Assembly (NCBI RefSeq): GCF_030268965.1
Contig: NZ_BSSE01000018.1
Span: 96,914 to 160,913 of the forward strand
DNA length: 64,000 nucleotides
Source of the DNA: Microtetraspora sp. NBRC 16547
GTDB lineage: Bacteria > Actinomycetota > Actinomycetes > Streptosporangiales > Streptosporangiaceae
Direction of reading: 5' to 3'
Positions 17,934 through 26,055 of the stretch are shown piece by piece (positions within the stretch are counted from its first letter, which is position 1; every line of letters begins with the position of its first letter). The translations under genes were made by a program, and so were the position numbers. Below the pieces are notes generated by a model. The model was given only the letters and a program-made list of their open reading frames with translations. It had not been told where the DNA came from and searched no databases.

Positions 17934-18278
17934 TTAGTGGGCGGCCTCGTACGCGTCAACGATCGAGGCGGCAATGCGGCCACGCTCGCTGACCGGGTGC
18001 CCGTGCGCCTTGGCCCAGGCACGGATCTCCGCGCTCTTCTCGCGGGTCATCGCCCGCTGCGCACCAGCGGCGGCACCACGACGACGACCACGCGTCGGAG
18101 CGGGCTCCGCGTGCCGCGCGCCGCCGACGAAAGGCGAGAGCGCCTCACGCAGCTTCTTCGCGTTCCCATCGCTGAGATCAATCTCATAAGACTTGCCATC
18201 AAGCGCGAAGATGACCGTCTCATTGGCCTCGCCGCCATCGAGATCGTCGATGAGAATCACCTGCGTGTGCTTGGCCAT
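17934..18278 (-). CDS. lsr2: Lsr2 nucleoid-associated protein
   Basis: A 114-residue H-NS-like protein that bridges AT-rich DNA and silences foreign or stress genes. The N-terminal oligomerisation domain (QVILIDDLDGGEANETVIFALDG) and the C-terminal DNA-binding helix pair (AEIRAWAKAHGHPVSERGRI) are intact. The minor-groove RGR lies at residues 99-101. A basic Arg/Ala linker joins them. AAAGGAT precedes the ATG at 18278. An inverted repeat spans the candidate -10 region upstream. It follows the usual actinobacterial placement close to clpC and lysS. Confidence 0.96.
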   Translation of the reverse strand: MAKHTQVILIDDLDGGEANETVIFALDGKSYEIDLSDGNAKKLREALSPFVGGARHAEPAPTRGRRRGAAAGAQRAMTREKSAEIRAWAKAHGHPVSERGRIAASIVDAYEAAH

Positions 18279-18311
18279 ACGGCAATCCTTTCGCAGAGCA
18301 TTGTTTGATTC

Positions 18312-18346
18312 GTCAGCCAAACATATACCCGGTTCGGACGGCTGAC
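18312..18346 (-). promoter_or_regulatory. Inverted repeat over the lsr2 promoter
   Basis: GTCAGCC (18312-18318) and GGCTGAC (18340-18346) flank the AT-rich element TATATG that could serve as the lsr2 -10 box on the minus strand. It may be an operator or a structured 5' leader. Confidence 0.45.
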
Positions 18347-18367
18347 AATTCAACTTTCAGCTCGTCC

Positions 18368-18511
18368 TCAGGAACTCGTGTTGTCCTTGTCACGCCGTTC
18401 GGGTGCGGTCCGAAGGCCGGCCGCCTCGGAACGCACCAACTTAACCACGGCGTAGACGACCGCACCGCCGACAACTACGACGGGTATCAAGGCGGACAAT
18501 ACCTCTGTCAT
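18368..18511 (-). CDS. Small single-pass membrane protein, 47 aa
   Basis: It starts at ATG 18511 with GCGAGGACGA just before it. The product begins MTEVLSALIPVVVVGGAVVYAVVKLVRS, a single membrane helix (residues 5-25), then a charged tail ending RRDKDNTSS. It lies downstream of the RDD protein genes and upstream of lsr2 on the same strand. Such tiny one-helix proteins are common but poorly described. The evidence is the ribosome site and the hydrophobic profile only. Confidence 0.45.
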   Translation of the reverse strand: MTEVLSALIPVVVVGGAVVYAVVKLVRSEAAGLRTAPERRDKDNTSS

Positions 18512-18726
18512 TCGTCCTCGCTCGTGCCGGGGGTGTCTTTCTCGGCACCCAGGATTTTCGGGCCCCTGGCGCGGCGCACCGCCTGCTACCCTCACGGAGT
18601 CCCTGACCTGACGATAGCCCCACGTGGCGCCCGGTGCGCTCCCGGGGGCGGCCGGTGGCGACGGAGCGAATCCATGTCTCTCCAGCCGCCTTACCGGATG
18701 CATAGAAATCGTACCCATGAATGACA

Positions 18727-18780
18727 AGTGGGGCGGTCCGCGACGGGGCCGCCCCACTGTTTTGACCGGACGCCGGTCAA
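18727..18780 (-). terminator. Double hairpin after the first RDD gene
   Basis: There are two stems: TTGACCGG-acg-CCGGTCAA (18762-18780) and AGTGGGGCGG / CCGCCCCACT (18727-18758), separated by AAAAC on the minus strand. The plus strand reads GTTTT after the second stem, so it may stop transcription in both directions. Confidence 0.7.
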
Positions 18781-18793
18781 GTTGTTCCAGAGA

Positions 18794-19390
18794 TCAACGA
18801 GGCGCCTTCACCACCACAGTTCCGGCGACCTTGTCGTGCAGGCCCTGCTGCAGGGGCTTGTCGACGAGGATGAACACGCCCGTCACGAAGGCGAAAAGGC
18901 CGGCCAGGAGTCCGACCAGCGGAATGCCGTAGAGCACCAGGACGCCTGGATACAGCGCCGAGCGCCGCATCACGACCGAGGAATCCAGCGGTGCGCCGCC
19001 CAGCGCGACCACCTGGATCTTCATGATCTTCTTTCCGATGGTCTGGCCATCCTTGGAGTGCAGCACGTAATCGTAGGCCGTGAACGCACCATAGGCGATC
19101 AGGGCCGAGAGGAAGCCGCCGAGAAAGGTGCCGCCGCCCCCCACGACGATGACCATGGTGAGAATCAGGTACACGACGCCGAAGATGACGCCGTCGATGA
19201 TTCGCGCGACCAGCCGCTCCCACCATTCGGCGAGCGGGGCCGGAACACCGGGCGGAAGGGGAGCACCCTGCGGCGCCCCATATGCGCCCTGTGTCGCTCC
19301 ATAAGCTCCGGGCGGTGGGTAGGCGCCGGGCGGCGGGGGCGGCGGAGCCGAGCCATACGGATTCTGGCCGGGGGGCGGTTCCGCGGTCAT
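18794..19390 (-). CDS. RDD family membrane protein with Pro/Gly/Tyr-rich head
   Basis: A 198-residue protein. Residues 1-55 are disordered and rich in Pro, Gly, Ala and Tyr (PPPPPPGAYPPPGAYGATQGAYGAPQG). It is followed by an RDD domain beginning APLAEWWERLVARIIDGVIFG, with three to four membrane helices and GQTIGKKIMKIQVV. RDD proteins are integral membrane proteins of uncertain role, with some acting as Na+/H+ antiporters. The ATG at 19390 has AGAGGTGA before it. It is paralogous to the next upstream gene. A double hairpin follows. Confidence 0.85.
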   Translation of the reverse strand: MTAEPPPGQNPYGSAPPPPPPGAYPPPGAYGATQGAYGAPQGAPLPPGVPAPLAEWWERLVARIIDGVIFGVVYLILTMVIVVGGGGTFLGGFLSALIAYGAFTAYDYVLHSKDGQTIGKKIMKIQVVALGGAPLDSSVVMRRSALYPGVLVLYGIPLVGLLAGLFAFVTGVFILVDKPLQQGLHDKVAGTVVVKAPR

Positions 19391-19510
19391 TGAGTCACCT
19401 CTCACGTGTGAGGACATGCGTGCCCAACCATCGCAGGCACGATCCCGACTGTTACCGCTTTTTCTCCCCCATTTGGACACAGTTCCAATCCCGGTCACGC
19501 GCCCACGAAA

Positions 19511-19542
19511 ACGGGACCGATGGATCGTTGCATCGGTCCCGT
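19511..19542 (-). terminator. Intrinsic terminator between the RDD genes
   Basis: A perfect 12-bp stem ACGGGACCGATG / CATCGGTCCCGT has an 8-nt loop. On the minus strand it runs into TTTTCGTGG, a classic terminator for the long RDD gene. Confidence 0.85.
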
Positions 19543-19565
19543 TTCCCGGCATTACCCGGTCTCGA

Positions 19566-20939
19566 TTATTTGATCTTGACGACGACGGTGCCGGCCGCCT
19601 TGTCGTGCAGGGCCTGCCACAACGGCCGGTCCCACAGCAGCCAGAGCGTGTTCAGCAGCGAGAAGATGTTGAGCAGCCATCCGACGATCGGAATCCAGCG
19701 GAGGAACTGCGGCCCGAACAGGACTCCGGCCCGCTTACCCGCCACGTCCGTGGCGAGGCCGCCGGAGGGGAGGACGTCGCCGACGGGGACGACCTTGATG
19801 CCCATGACGATCTTGCCGACCGTCTGGCCGCGCTGCTTGAGCATCATGAACTCGTACGCGGTCATGATCGCGGCACCGACGAGCACGATGAGCACGCCCG
19901 CGAGGAAGAGGCCGCTCGCAGTCGTGGAGGCGCCCGTCCTCGGGTCGAAGCTGGCGTTGGTGACGATGAGCGCCGTGAGAACACTCGAGACGATGGCGTA
20001 GGGGATACCGATGATCACGAGGTCGACCAGGCGGGCCACCAGGCGCTGCCACCACTCCGCGAGCGGGGCGGGAGCACCCGGCGGGATCGCCCCGGCGCCC
20101 TGTCCGCCGTACGGCTGACCGTATCCCTGCTGACCGTATCCCTGCTGGCCGTATCCCTGCTGGCCGTATCCGGGCTGGCCGTAGCCCTGCTGGGGCTGCT
20201 GCGGGTAACCGGGCTGCTGCTGGCCATAGCCCTGCTGCCCGTAGCCCGGCTGCTGCCCGTAGCCCGGCTGCTGCCCGTAGCCCGGCTGCTGCGCGTAGCC
20301 CTGCTGGCCGTAACCCTGCTGGGGCTGCTGACCATAGCCCTGCTGGCCGTATCCGGGCTGCTGGCCGTATTGCTGCTCCTGGCCGTATCCGGGCTGCTGG
20401 CCGTACCCCTGAGGCTGGCCGAAGGCGCCCGTGCCGGGCTGCTGGCCATAGCCCTGCTGGGGCTGCTGCTCCTGGCCGTAACCGGGCTGTGCCTGCTGGC
20501 CGTAACCGGGCTGCTGGCCGTACCCCTGAGGCTGGCCGAAGGCGCCCGTGCCGGGCTGCTGGCCATAGCCCTGCTGGGGCTGCTGCTCCTGGCCGTAACC
20601 GGGCTGCGCCTGCTGGCCGTAACCGGGCTGCTGGCCGTACCCCTGAGGCTGGCCGAAGGCACCCGTGCCGGGCTGCTGGCCATAGCCCTGCTGGGGCTGC
20701 TGCGGATAACCGGGCTGCTGCTGGCCGTAGACCTGCTGATCGTGCTGCTGACCGTATCCGTAGGCCTGCTGGGGCCCTGTCGGCTGGGACGGGTTCAGGG
20801 ACGGGTTGCGGTAGGTGACGACCGTGACATCAGGGTCGTACTGCTGGGCTGGATTGTCCGCACCCTGTTCACGGTCCGAAGGCGGCGGTGGGGTGCCGTC
20901 CGGAGCGTCCTGGGGGTACGGCGGCTGTCCGGAGCTCAC
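19566..20939 (-). CDS. RDD family membrane protein with long Gln/Gly/Tyr repeat domain
   Basis: A 457-residue protein. Residues about 60-285 form a low-complexity, prion-like domain of [14 protein letters not shown] repeats. It contains a 39-residue unit ([20 protein letters not shown] plus 19 more residues) repeated in tandem. The C-terminal ~165 residues are an RDD domain ([35 protein letters not shown]) with several membrane helices. The GTG at 20939 has GAGGTGA 4 nt before it. The head would lie in the cytosol and could self-associate. The function is unknown; the Tyr/Gly/Gln composition resembles condensate-forming proteins, which is inference. Confidence 0.87.
   Translation of the reverse strand: MSSGQPPYPQDAPDGTPPPPSDREQGADNPAQQYDPDVTVVTYRNPSLNPSQPTGPQQAYGYGQQHDQQVYGQQQPGYPQQPQQGYGQQPGTGAFGQPQGYGQQPGYGQQAQPGYGQEQQPQQGYGQQPGTGAFGQPQGYGQQPGYGQQAQPGYGQEQQPQQGYGQQPGTGAFGQPQGYGQQPGYGQEQQYGQQPGYGQQGYGQQPQQGYGQQGYAQQPGYGQQPGYGQQPGYGQQGYGQQQPGYPQQPQQGYGQPGYGQQGYGQQGYGQQGYGQPYGGQGAGAIPPGAPAPLAEWWQRLVARLVDLVIIGIPYAIVSSVLTALIVTNASFDPRTGASTTASGLFLAGVLIVLVGAAIMTAYEFMMLKQRGQTVGKIVMGIKVVPVGDVLPSGGLATDVAGKRAGVLFGPQFLRWIPIVGWLLNIFSLLNTLWLLWDRPLWQALHDKAAGTVVVKIK
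20401..20700 (-). repeat. 117-bp in-frame tandem repeat in RDD gene
   Basis: Units begin at 20401, 20518 and 20635, with a period of 117 bp (39 codons), and are nearly identical at DNA level including synonymous positions. This indicates recent duplication and likely copy-number variation. Confidence 0.85.
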
Positions 20940-21050
20940 CGTTTCACCTCGTTTCGGGTTCGCATGCGGCAATCGTCATGCGCATGCCGATATGGCCAAA
21001 GTAGCGACAGGCGTATCAACAGTCACCTTTCCGGACAGTAGCCGCCACGG

Positions 21051-21635
21051 TCAGGATCGGGGTTGGAGATGCAACAGCATGCGGGTGTTGCCGAGCGTAT
21101 TCGGCTTGACGTGCTCGAGTTCGAGGAACTCGGCGACCCCTTCGTCATAGGAGGCGAGCAGCTCGGCGTACACCTCCGGAGAGACCGGAGTCCCGTGGAT
21201 GGGAACGAAGCCGTGCCTCCCGAAGAACGTGACCTCGAATGTCAGGCAGAAGACCCGGCGCACGCCCAGCTCGCGGGCCGCGTCGATGAGAGCACCGACG
21301 ATGCGATGTCCGACGCCCATCCCCCGTGCGGCGGGATCGACCGCCACCGTGCGGATCTCCGCCAGGTCCTCCCACAGCACGTGCAGCGCCCCGCAGCCGA
21401 CGACCGTCCCGTCGACCTCGGCGACCCAGAACTCCTGGACGTCCTCGTAGAGGGTGACGGTGGTCTTCTTCAGCAGCCGCGGCCCGACGCCGCAGTACGC
21501 GTCGACAAAGCGGCGGATGGCACGGACGTCGGGGGTCCTGGCCCTGCGCACGTCCACGGCTGGGCACACGTCCACGGTCCGGGGCGCGCGCTCGCCGCTC
21601 TCGGCTTCCGAGGGCCGGCCCGCAACCTGCTCCAT
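21051..21635 (-). CDS. argA: Amino-acid N-acetyltransferase (short ArgA)
   Basis: A 194-residue GNAT enzyme, predicted to form N-acetylglutamate in the first step of arginine synthesis. It closely follows the mycobacterial short ArgA (Rv2747 type): VTLYEDVQEFWVAE, VVGCGALHVLWEDLAEIRTVAV, the acetyl-CoA loop ARGMGVGH, FFGRHGF and FLELEHVKPNTLGNTRMLL. The start at 21635 is the most likely, since upstream sequence is not conserved-looking; the ribosome site is weak. There is no amino-acid kinase domain, as expected for this class. It stands alone, not in an arg operon. Confidence 0.87.
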   Translation of the reverse strand: MEQVAGRPSEAESGERAPRTVDVCPAVDVRRARTPDVRAIRRFVDAYCGVGPRLLKKTTVTLYEDVQEFWVAEVDGTVVGCGALHVLWEDLAEIRTVAVDPAARGMGVGHRIVGALIDAARELGVRRVFCLTFEVTFFGRHGFVPIHGTPVSPEVYAELLASYDEGVAEFLELEHVKPNTLGNTRMLLHLQPRS

Positions 21636-21977
21636 GGATCGCCAGCCTAGTCGGCACGTGGCGCGTACGAGCGCGCGACAAGGCCCCCTCACCACACCGT
21701 TCACCACCGCGCGGAGAGAACGCCGAGTAACGGTCATGCCAAAACCCGGGAGCCGTCGGTGCGTGTCACCGTGGGTATCCGTTCGCGCACATTCCGCTCT
21801 CACCCTACGCACGTTCCGGGAATTTCCGCTTTTGCGAACTCCAGAGACTGCGATGACCTGCTACGGGACCGGTCAGCGCCAGGTAAACGCGGGGTAATGG
21901 GCGTTCCGGCCCTCTATCATACGTGACCGGGCCGTGATCATTCGGTTGTGCAACCTAGACGGAATCCGGAGTTCTGG
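21636..21977. other. Intergenic region upstream of the NlpC/P60 gene
   Basis: No convincing coding region was found here. It contains the upstream sequence of argA (minus) and leads to the promoter and riboswitch of the NlpC/P60 gene (plus). Confidence 0.6.
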
Positions 21978-22006
21978 TTGAGCAGGAACCCCGGGTGCAC
22001 TAGTGT
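21978..22006 (+). promoter_or_regulatory. Promoter of the c-di-AMP riboswitch
   Basis: TTGAGC (21978-21983) and TAGTGT (22001-22006) are separated by 17 bp. The expected transcript start falls near 22013, directly at the 5' edge of the riboswitch. Confidence 0.6.
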
Positions 22007-22012
22007 CCAGCG

Positions 22013-22200
22013 ACGATGCCGGTCATCGCGGTAAGGCGCGGCGACCGGACCGCCGAGTCCCCAAAGCGCCCGTGCCGAGGGGAGCCGGGGAACCAACTGC
22101 GGAGATCCGGGGTCAAACCCAGGTCATCAAGGGGTGAATCCGAAAGGTAGGGCTACTCCGGCCCGAACCCGTCAGCTAACCCGGTAGGCGGCCAGAGTGC
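22013..22200 (+). ncRNA. Cyclic di-AMP (ydaO/yuaA) riboswitch
   Basis: The leader shows the ydaO-class conserved blocks in order: GGGGAACCAA (near 22087), GGGGTGAATCCGAAAGGTAGGG (near 22131-22152, split by short variable bases), and CCCGAACCCGTCAGCTAACC followed by CGGTAGGCGG. These form the two c-di-AMP pockets of this riboswitch. In actinobacteria it commonly precedes cell-wall hydrolase or Rpf genes and lowers their expression when c-di-AMP is high. The downstream NlpC/P60 gene fits, and DisA at 11 kb would make the ligand. Confidence 0.93.
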
Positions 22201-22280
22201 CGGACAGATGCCGCCGTCGCCCTCGGGAGCGGCGCGGCGCGGGAATCCGCCTGCCGGGCACGCGTAGGAGAGGAGCTTTG

Positions 22281-23330
22281 GTGCGCATCTCTGGAGGACG
22301 CTCCGCGGGCAGGCACGCTCGCGGACGGCGGCGCCGCGCCCGGTCTTCCACCGGCGGCCCGATCCGCAGGTTCGCGTTGTTCGGCGTCGCCCTCGTCTCG
22401 ATCGGCTTCGGCGCCCCCGTCACGTCCGCGACCGCCGACCCGGGGCCCAGCCTCAAGCAGCTGACCGCCGAGGTCGAGCGTCTCTACACCGAGATCGAGA
22501 CCCTCACCGAGGAATACAACGGCGCCCGGGTCAAGCTCAAGGAGGCCCAGCGGTCGGCCGATCTCGCGAAGAAGACCCTCGCCAAGAGCGAGACCGAGCT
22601 GGAGACCCGGCGCAGGACGGCGAGCTTCCTCGCGCAGAACTCCTACATGACCGGCGGCTTCGGCTCCGCGTTCGCGCTGATGGGCACGGACGACCCCGAT
22701 TCCTACCTCGACCGGGCGTCCACGACCTACGCGCTCCAGATGCAGCAGGGCGAGGAGGTCGCCCAGGTGGCCAAGGCCATGGAGGCGGCCGAGCGGGCCA
22801 GGACCAGCGCGAATGCCCGCCAGAAGGAAGTGAAGGACCTGCTCGCCGGACTCGACGTGCAGCGCGACAAGATCCGCAAGCTGGTCAAGAAGTCCGAGAG
22901 CGACCTCTACAGCAGGGTCGCCGGAAGCGTCACCACGGGCCGCGCGGCCACGCGGCTGGCCTTCCCCATCATCGGTGACGGCAAGGCCGCCGAGGCGGCG
23001 CGCTGGGCCCTTTCGCAGCAGCTCAAGCCGTACGTCTGGGGCGCCGACGGCCCGAGCTCCTACGACTGCTCAGGCCTCGTCATGGCGGCCTACCAGCGGG
23101 TCGGGATCAGTCTGCCCCACTACACAGGCTCCCAGTGGTCGGCCGGCACGCACATCGACCCCAAGGACATGCGCCCCGGTGACCTGGTCTTCTTCTACAA
23201 CGACCTGCACCACGTGGGGCTCTACATCGGCGGCGGCTACATGGTCCACGCGCCCCGCACGGGCGACGTCGTCCGGGTCGCCTCGCTGGCCAACCGGCCG
23301 ATCGTCGGAGCCGTACGGATCGCGGACTGA
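22281..23330 (+). CDS. Secreted NlpC/P60 peptidoglycan hydrolase under c-di-AMP control
   Basis: A 349-residue exported protein with an Arg-rich N-terminus, a signal/anchor helix (FALFGVALVSIGFGAPVTSATA), a long coiled coil (residues ~55-220) and a C-terminal NlpC/P60 domain. The catalytic Cys is in YDCSGL (about 263), with His in HHVGLYIG (about 311) and a third polar His in MVHAPRTG (about 323). It is likely a D,L-endopeptidase like mycobacterial RipA. The GTG at 22281 is set by AGGAGAGGAG six bases upstream. The riboswitch leader suggests its level responds to c-di-AMP, tying wall cutting to osmotic or DNA-integrity signals. Confidence 0.93.
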   Translation: MRISGGRSAGRHARGRRRRARSSTGGPIRRFALFGVALVSIGFGAPVTSATADPGPSLKQLTAEVERLYTEIETLTEEYNGARVKLKEAQRSADLAKKTLAKSETELETRRRTASFLAQNSYMTGGFGSAFALMGTDDPDSYLDRASTTYALQMQQGEEVAQVAKAMEAAERARTSANARQKEVKDLLAGLDVQRDKIRKLVKKSESDLYSRVAGSVTTGRAATRLAFPIIGDGKAAEAARWALSQQLKPYVWGADGPSSYDCSGLVMAAYQRVGISLPHYTGSQWSAGTHIDPKDMRPGDLVFFYNDLHHVGLYIGGGYMVHAPRTGDVVRVASLANRPIVGAVRIAD

Positions 23331-23353
23331 CGGTCCCGCTCGTCGGCCGTGGA

Positions 23354-23442
23354 TCAGCCGTGGATCAGGGCTCAGGTCAGGCGTGGACTGTCCCCGGATC
23401 AGCCGTGGACAGTCCTCGGGTCAGCCGTGGATCAGGGCTCAG
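23354..23442. repeat. Repeats of a 22-bp motif after the NlpC/P60 gene
   Basis: TCAGCCGTGGATCAGGGCTC-AG occurs at 23354-23375 and 23421-23442, with degenerate copies (CAGCCGTGGACAGTCC) between. The second copy overlaps the stop codon of the next, minus-strand gene. Confidence 0.75.
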
Positions 23443-23687
23443 ATCAGGCGGCGCCTTGCCGCCCACGCGACCGCCTCGATGGCGGTCGCGACGCCGATCC
23501 GGTCACAGATGCCCCGCAGCCGGCGCCGGACGGTGCGACCGCTCACGTCGAGACGGCGCCCCACCTTGTCGACGGTGCCCCCCTTGGCCAGCTCGGCCAG
23601 CAATCTCAGATCGTCATCGCTGAGACCGGCGCGGTCGCATTCCGACGCGGGGCTCTCGCCTCGGGAAACCACATCGGAAAGCGTCAT
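23439..23687 (-). CDS. Small stand-alone LuxR/GerE-type HTH protein
   Basis: An 82-residue protein almost entirely made of a LuxR-type helix-turn-helix: LSDDDLRLLAELAKGGTVDKVGRRLDVSGRTVRRRLRGICDRIGV. There is no receiver or sensor domain. The ATG at 23687 is supported by GGAGGG six bases upstream. Free-standing GerE domains act as DNA-binding transcription factors, often in development. Its terminal codons lie inside the repeated motif shared with the flank. The target is unknown. Confidence 0.8.
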   Translation of the reverse strand: MTLSDVVSRGESPASECDRAGLSDDDLRLLAELAKGGTVDKVGRRLDVSGRTVRRRLRGICDRIGVATAIEAVAWAARRRLI

Positions 23688-23919
23688 CGTCAGCCCTCCC
23701 CCACCAGGATGAATTTTCGGCTCGCCCTGGGAAGGTAAACACTTTGTTCAAAAATCGTCAAGTTCGGACCCTCGTTGGCCATTGACATCTGGTACGGCAA
23801 ACCGGGCAAGTATCGCGATTGAGGCATCACCTTTAACTCGCATTTCTAGGAGAACGCGGGAAATCGGTTGCCCGCCAGTCCCGGAAAGCCAGAACTTCTC
23901 CGGCGCACGAAGCGCGCGT

Positions 23920-24318
23920 TCAAAGCGCGGCGTCATAGGCGATGCGGGCGGCCTCGACCTCTTCCACGTGGATCTCGGCCCACTCTTTGACGGCGTACAT
24001 CAACGGCATGAGGGTCCAGCCGAGGGGGGTCAGCTCATAGTCCACCCGGACGGGCACGGTCGGGGTGACCCTCCGGGACACCAAGCCGTCACGCTCCATC
24101 ATGCGCAGCGTCTGCGTGAGCATCTTCTGGCTCACCCCGGCGACGGCCCGCGCGATGTCGCTGTACCGCAGGGGGCCGTCGGCGAGGGCGCTGAGCGCGA
24201 GGCTGACCCACTTGTCGCTGAGTCGGTCGAGAAGCTTGCGCGAGGGGCAGGACGCGACGTACGCGTCGTACTCCTGCTTGGCCTCCTGACGCCGCTGATC
24301 CGTCGAGAGTGTCGCCAT
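23920..24318 (-). CDS. HxlR-family transcriptional regulator
   Basis: A 132-residue winged-helix regulator: LLDRLSDKWVSLALSALADGPLRYSDIARAVAGVSQKMLTQTLRMMERDGLVSR. A conserved N-terminal cysteine, C24 (ASCPSRK), sits where YodB, HypR and QorR proteins sense quinones or hypochlorite through thiol oxidation. That role is a family-based inference. The upstream region has an inverted repeat (CTTTTGG/CCAAAAG) that could be its own operator. The neighbouring target gene, usually an oxidoreductase divergent from it, is not present here. Confidence 0.88.
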   Translation of the reverse strand: MATLSTDQRRQEAKQEYDAYVASCPSRKLLDRLSDKWVSLALSALADGPLRYSDIARAVAGVSQKMLTQTLRMMERDGLVSRRVTPTVPVRVDYELTPLGWTLMPLMYAVKEWAEIHVEEVEAARIAYDAAL

Positions 24319-24344
24319 TTACAGTCCTTGAGGGGGCTTACATA

Positions 24345-24369
24345 CTTTTGGGGATCTTCTTACCAAAAG
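24345..24369. promoter_or_regulatory. Candidate HxlR operator
   Basis: The inverted repeat CTTTTGG (24345-24351) / CCAAAAG (24363-24369) is spaced by 11 bases in an AT-rich patch upstream of the HxlR gene. Further GTAAG/GTAACT-like elements flank it, as in HxlR-type sites. Confidence 0.5.
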
Positions 24370-24431
24370 AGAGTAACTCTTCGTCGGTTGGGCAACACAC
24401 TCTCCGGCCGGCCCCCGGCCACCGGCCTCAC

Positions 24432-25922
24432 TCACCCGCGCGGCCTGACCAGCGGGAACAGGATCGTCTCGCGGATGCTCCTGCCGGTGAACGCCATGAT
24501 CATGCGGTCGATCCCGGCGCCCACCCCGCCTGTCGGCGGCATGCCGTACTCCAGGGCGCGCAGGAAGTCCTCGTCGAGCTGCATGGCCTCGGGATCGCCG
24601 CCGGCGGCGAGGACGGACTGCTCGGTGAGGCGGCGGCGCTGCTCGACCGGGTCGACGAGCTCCGAGTAGGCGGTGCCCAACTCGGTGCCGAACCCGATGA
24701 GGTCCCACTTCTCCGTCAGCAGCGGATCGTTTCGGTGCCGGCGAGCGAGCGGCGACGTCTCCAGCGGGTAGTCCATGACGAAGGTCGGCTGGATCAGCGT
24801 GTGCTCGACCAGCGCCTCGAAGATCTCCTGGACGAGCTTTCCCTGTCCCCATCCGGAGTCCCAGTCGACCCGCCGCCGATCCGCATATTTCCGGACCTGT
24901 TCCAGCGGGGTCTTCGTGGTGACCTCCTCGCCCAGGGCGGCCGACACCGAGCCGTAGAGCGTGATCCGCGGCCACTCGGGCCGGCCCAGGTCGATCTCCT
25001 CGCCCCTGTGGACGACCACCGTCGTCCCCAGTGCGGCCACGACCGCCTTCTGGTACATCCGCCGGGTCAGGTCCGCCATGTCGTTGTAGTCGAGGTACGT
25101 GCCGTACGCCTCCAGCATGGTGAACTCGGGGTTGTGCGTGGCGTCCACGCCCTCGTTCCGGAAGTTCCGGTTGATCTCGAAGACCTTTTCCAGGCCGCCG
25201 ACCACCAGCCGCTTGAGGTAGAGCTCGATCGCGATGCGCAGGTAGAGGTCCATGTCGTACGCGTTGATGTGCGTGCGGAACGGCCGCGCCGCCGCGCCGC
25301 CGTGGATCGGCTGCAGCATCGGCGTCTCGACCTCGAGGTAGCCCTCGTCGTGCCAGAAGTCCCGGACGGCCCGCACCGTGGCGCTGCGGATCCGCGCCAT
25401 CCGCCTGGCCTCGTCGTTGACGATCAGATCGACGTAGCGGAACCGCACCCGCGACTCGGGGTCGGTGAGCCCGGCGTGCTTCTCGGGCAGCGGGCGAAGG
25501 CACTTGGACGTGATCTGCCAGCGTTCCGCCATGACGGACAGCTCGCCCCTGCGCGAGGTGACGACCTCGCCCTCGACGCCGACGTGGTCGCCGAGATCGA
25601 CGTCGCGCTTCCACGCGGCCAGGGACTCCTCACCGAGCCGGTCGAGCGACAGCATGATCTGGAGGTCGCCGGTGCCGTCCCTGATCGTGGCGAAGCACAG
25701 CTTGCCGCCGATCCGCGACAGCATCACCCGGCCGGCGACGCCCACCCGGTCACCGGTCGCGGCTCCGGGACCGAGATCGGCGTACTTCTCCCGAACCTCC
25801 GCGACGGTGGCGGTGCGCGGGAAGTTCACCGGGTAGGGATCGATGCCCTCGGCCCGGAGCCGGGCCAGCTTCTCTCGCCGGACCCGCGTCTGCTCGGACA
25901 CCCCGTTGAGGTCGTCGCTCAC
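24432..25922 (-). CDS. lysS: Lysyl-tRNA synthetase, class II
   Basis: A 496-residue enzyme that charges tRNA-Lys. The N-terminal OB-fold anticodon-binding domain (VGVAGRVMLSRIGGKLCFATIRDGTG) precedes the class II core. Motif 1 is near FWHDEGYLEVETPML, motif 2 is FEINRNFRNEGVDATHNPEFTMLE and motif 3 is MPPTGGVGAGIDRMIM. Length is normal. The GTG at 25922 is a reasonable start, but no strong ribosome site is seen; the GTG at 25901 is an alternative. It is last in the direction of the coenzyme gene cluster and divergent from a small antitoxin-like gene. Confidence 0.95.
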   Translation of the reverse strand: MSDDLNGVSEQTRVRREKLARLRAEGIDPYPVNFPRTATVAEVREKYADLGPGAATGDRVGVAGRVMLSRIGGKLCFATIRDGTGDLQIMLSLDRLGEESLAAWKRDVDLGDHVGVEGEVVTSRRGELSVMAERWQITSKCLRPLPEKHAGLTDPESRVRFRYVDLIVNDEARRMARIRSATVRAVRDFWHDEGYLEVETPMLQPIHGGAAARPFRTHINAYDMDLYLRIAIELYLKRLVVGGLEKVFEINRNFRNEGVDATHNPEFTMLEAYGTYLDYNDMADLTRRMYQKAVVAALGTTVVVHRGEEIDLGRPEWPRITLYGSVSAALGEEVTTKTPLEQVRKYADRRRVDWDSGWGQGKLVQEIFEALVEHTLIQPTFVMDYPLETSPLARRHRNDPLLTEKWDLIGFGTELGTAYSELVDPVEQRRRLTEQSVLAAGGDPEAMQLDEDFLRALEYGMPPTGGVGAGIDRMIMAFTGRSIRETILFPLVRPRG

Positions 25923-26055
25923 AGTCAAAAGGCTATCGACCGTGCTCCAGACCGCACTCCAGACCGTGCTCCGGATCGTGTCCCGCCGATCCGGTACGGC
26001 TACGCGCCGCGAAAACACGTGCGCGTTTAGTGACGAATGCTCTAATGTGGGGCAG

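Noticed and set aside
15089..17992. 967-codon plus-strand reading frame opposite clpC
   Set aside because: ClpC is certain on the other strand; the frame is Leu/Asp/Val-rich, as expected from antisense of Glu/Gln/Asp codons.
23354..23442. Repeated motif considered as a CRISPR array
   Set aside because: Too few units, irregular spacing and overlap with a coding sequence.
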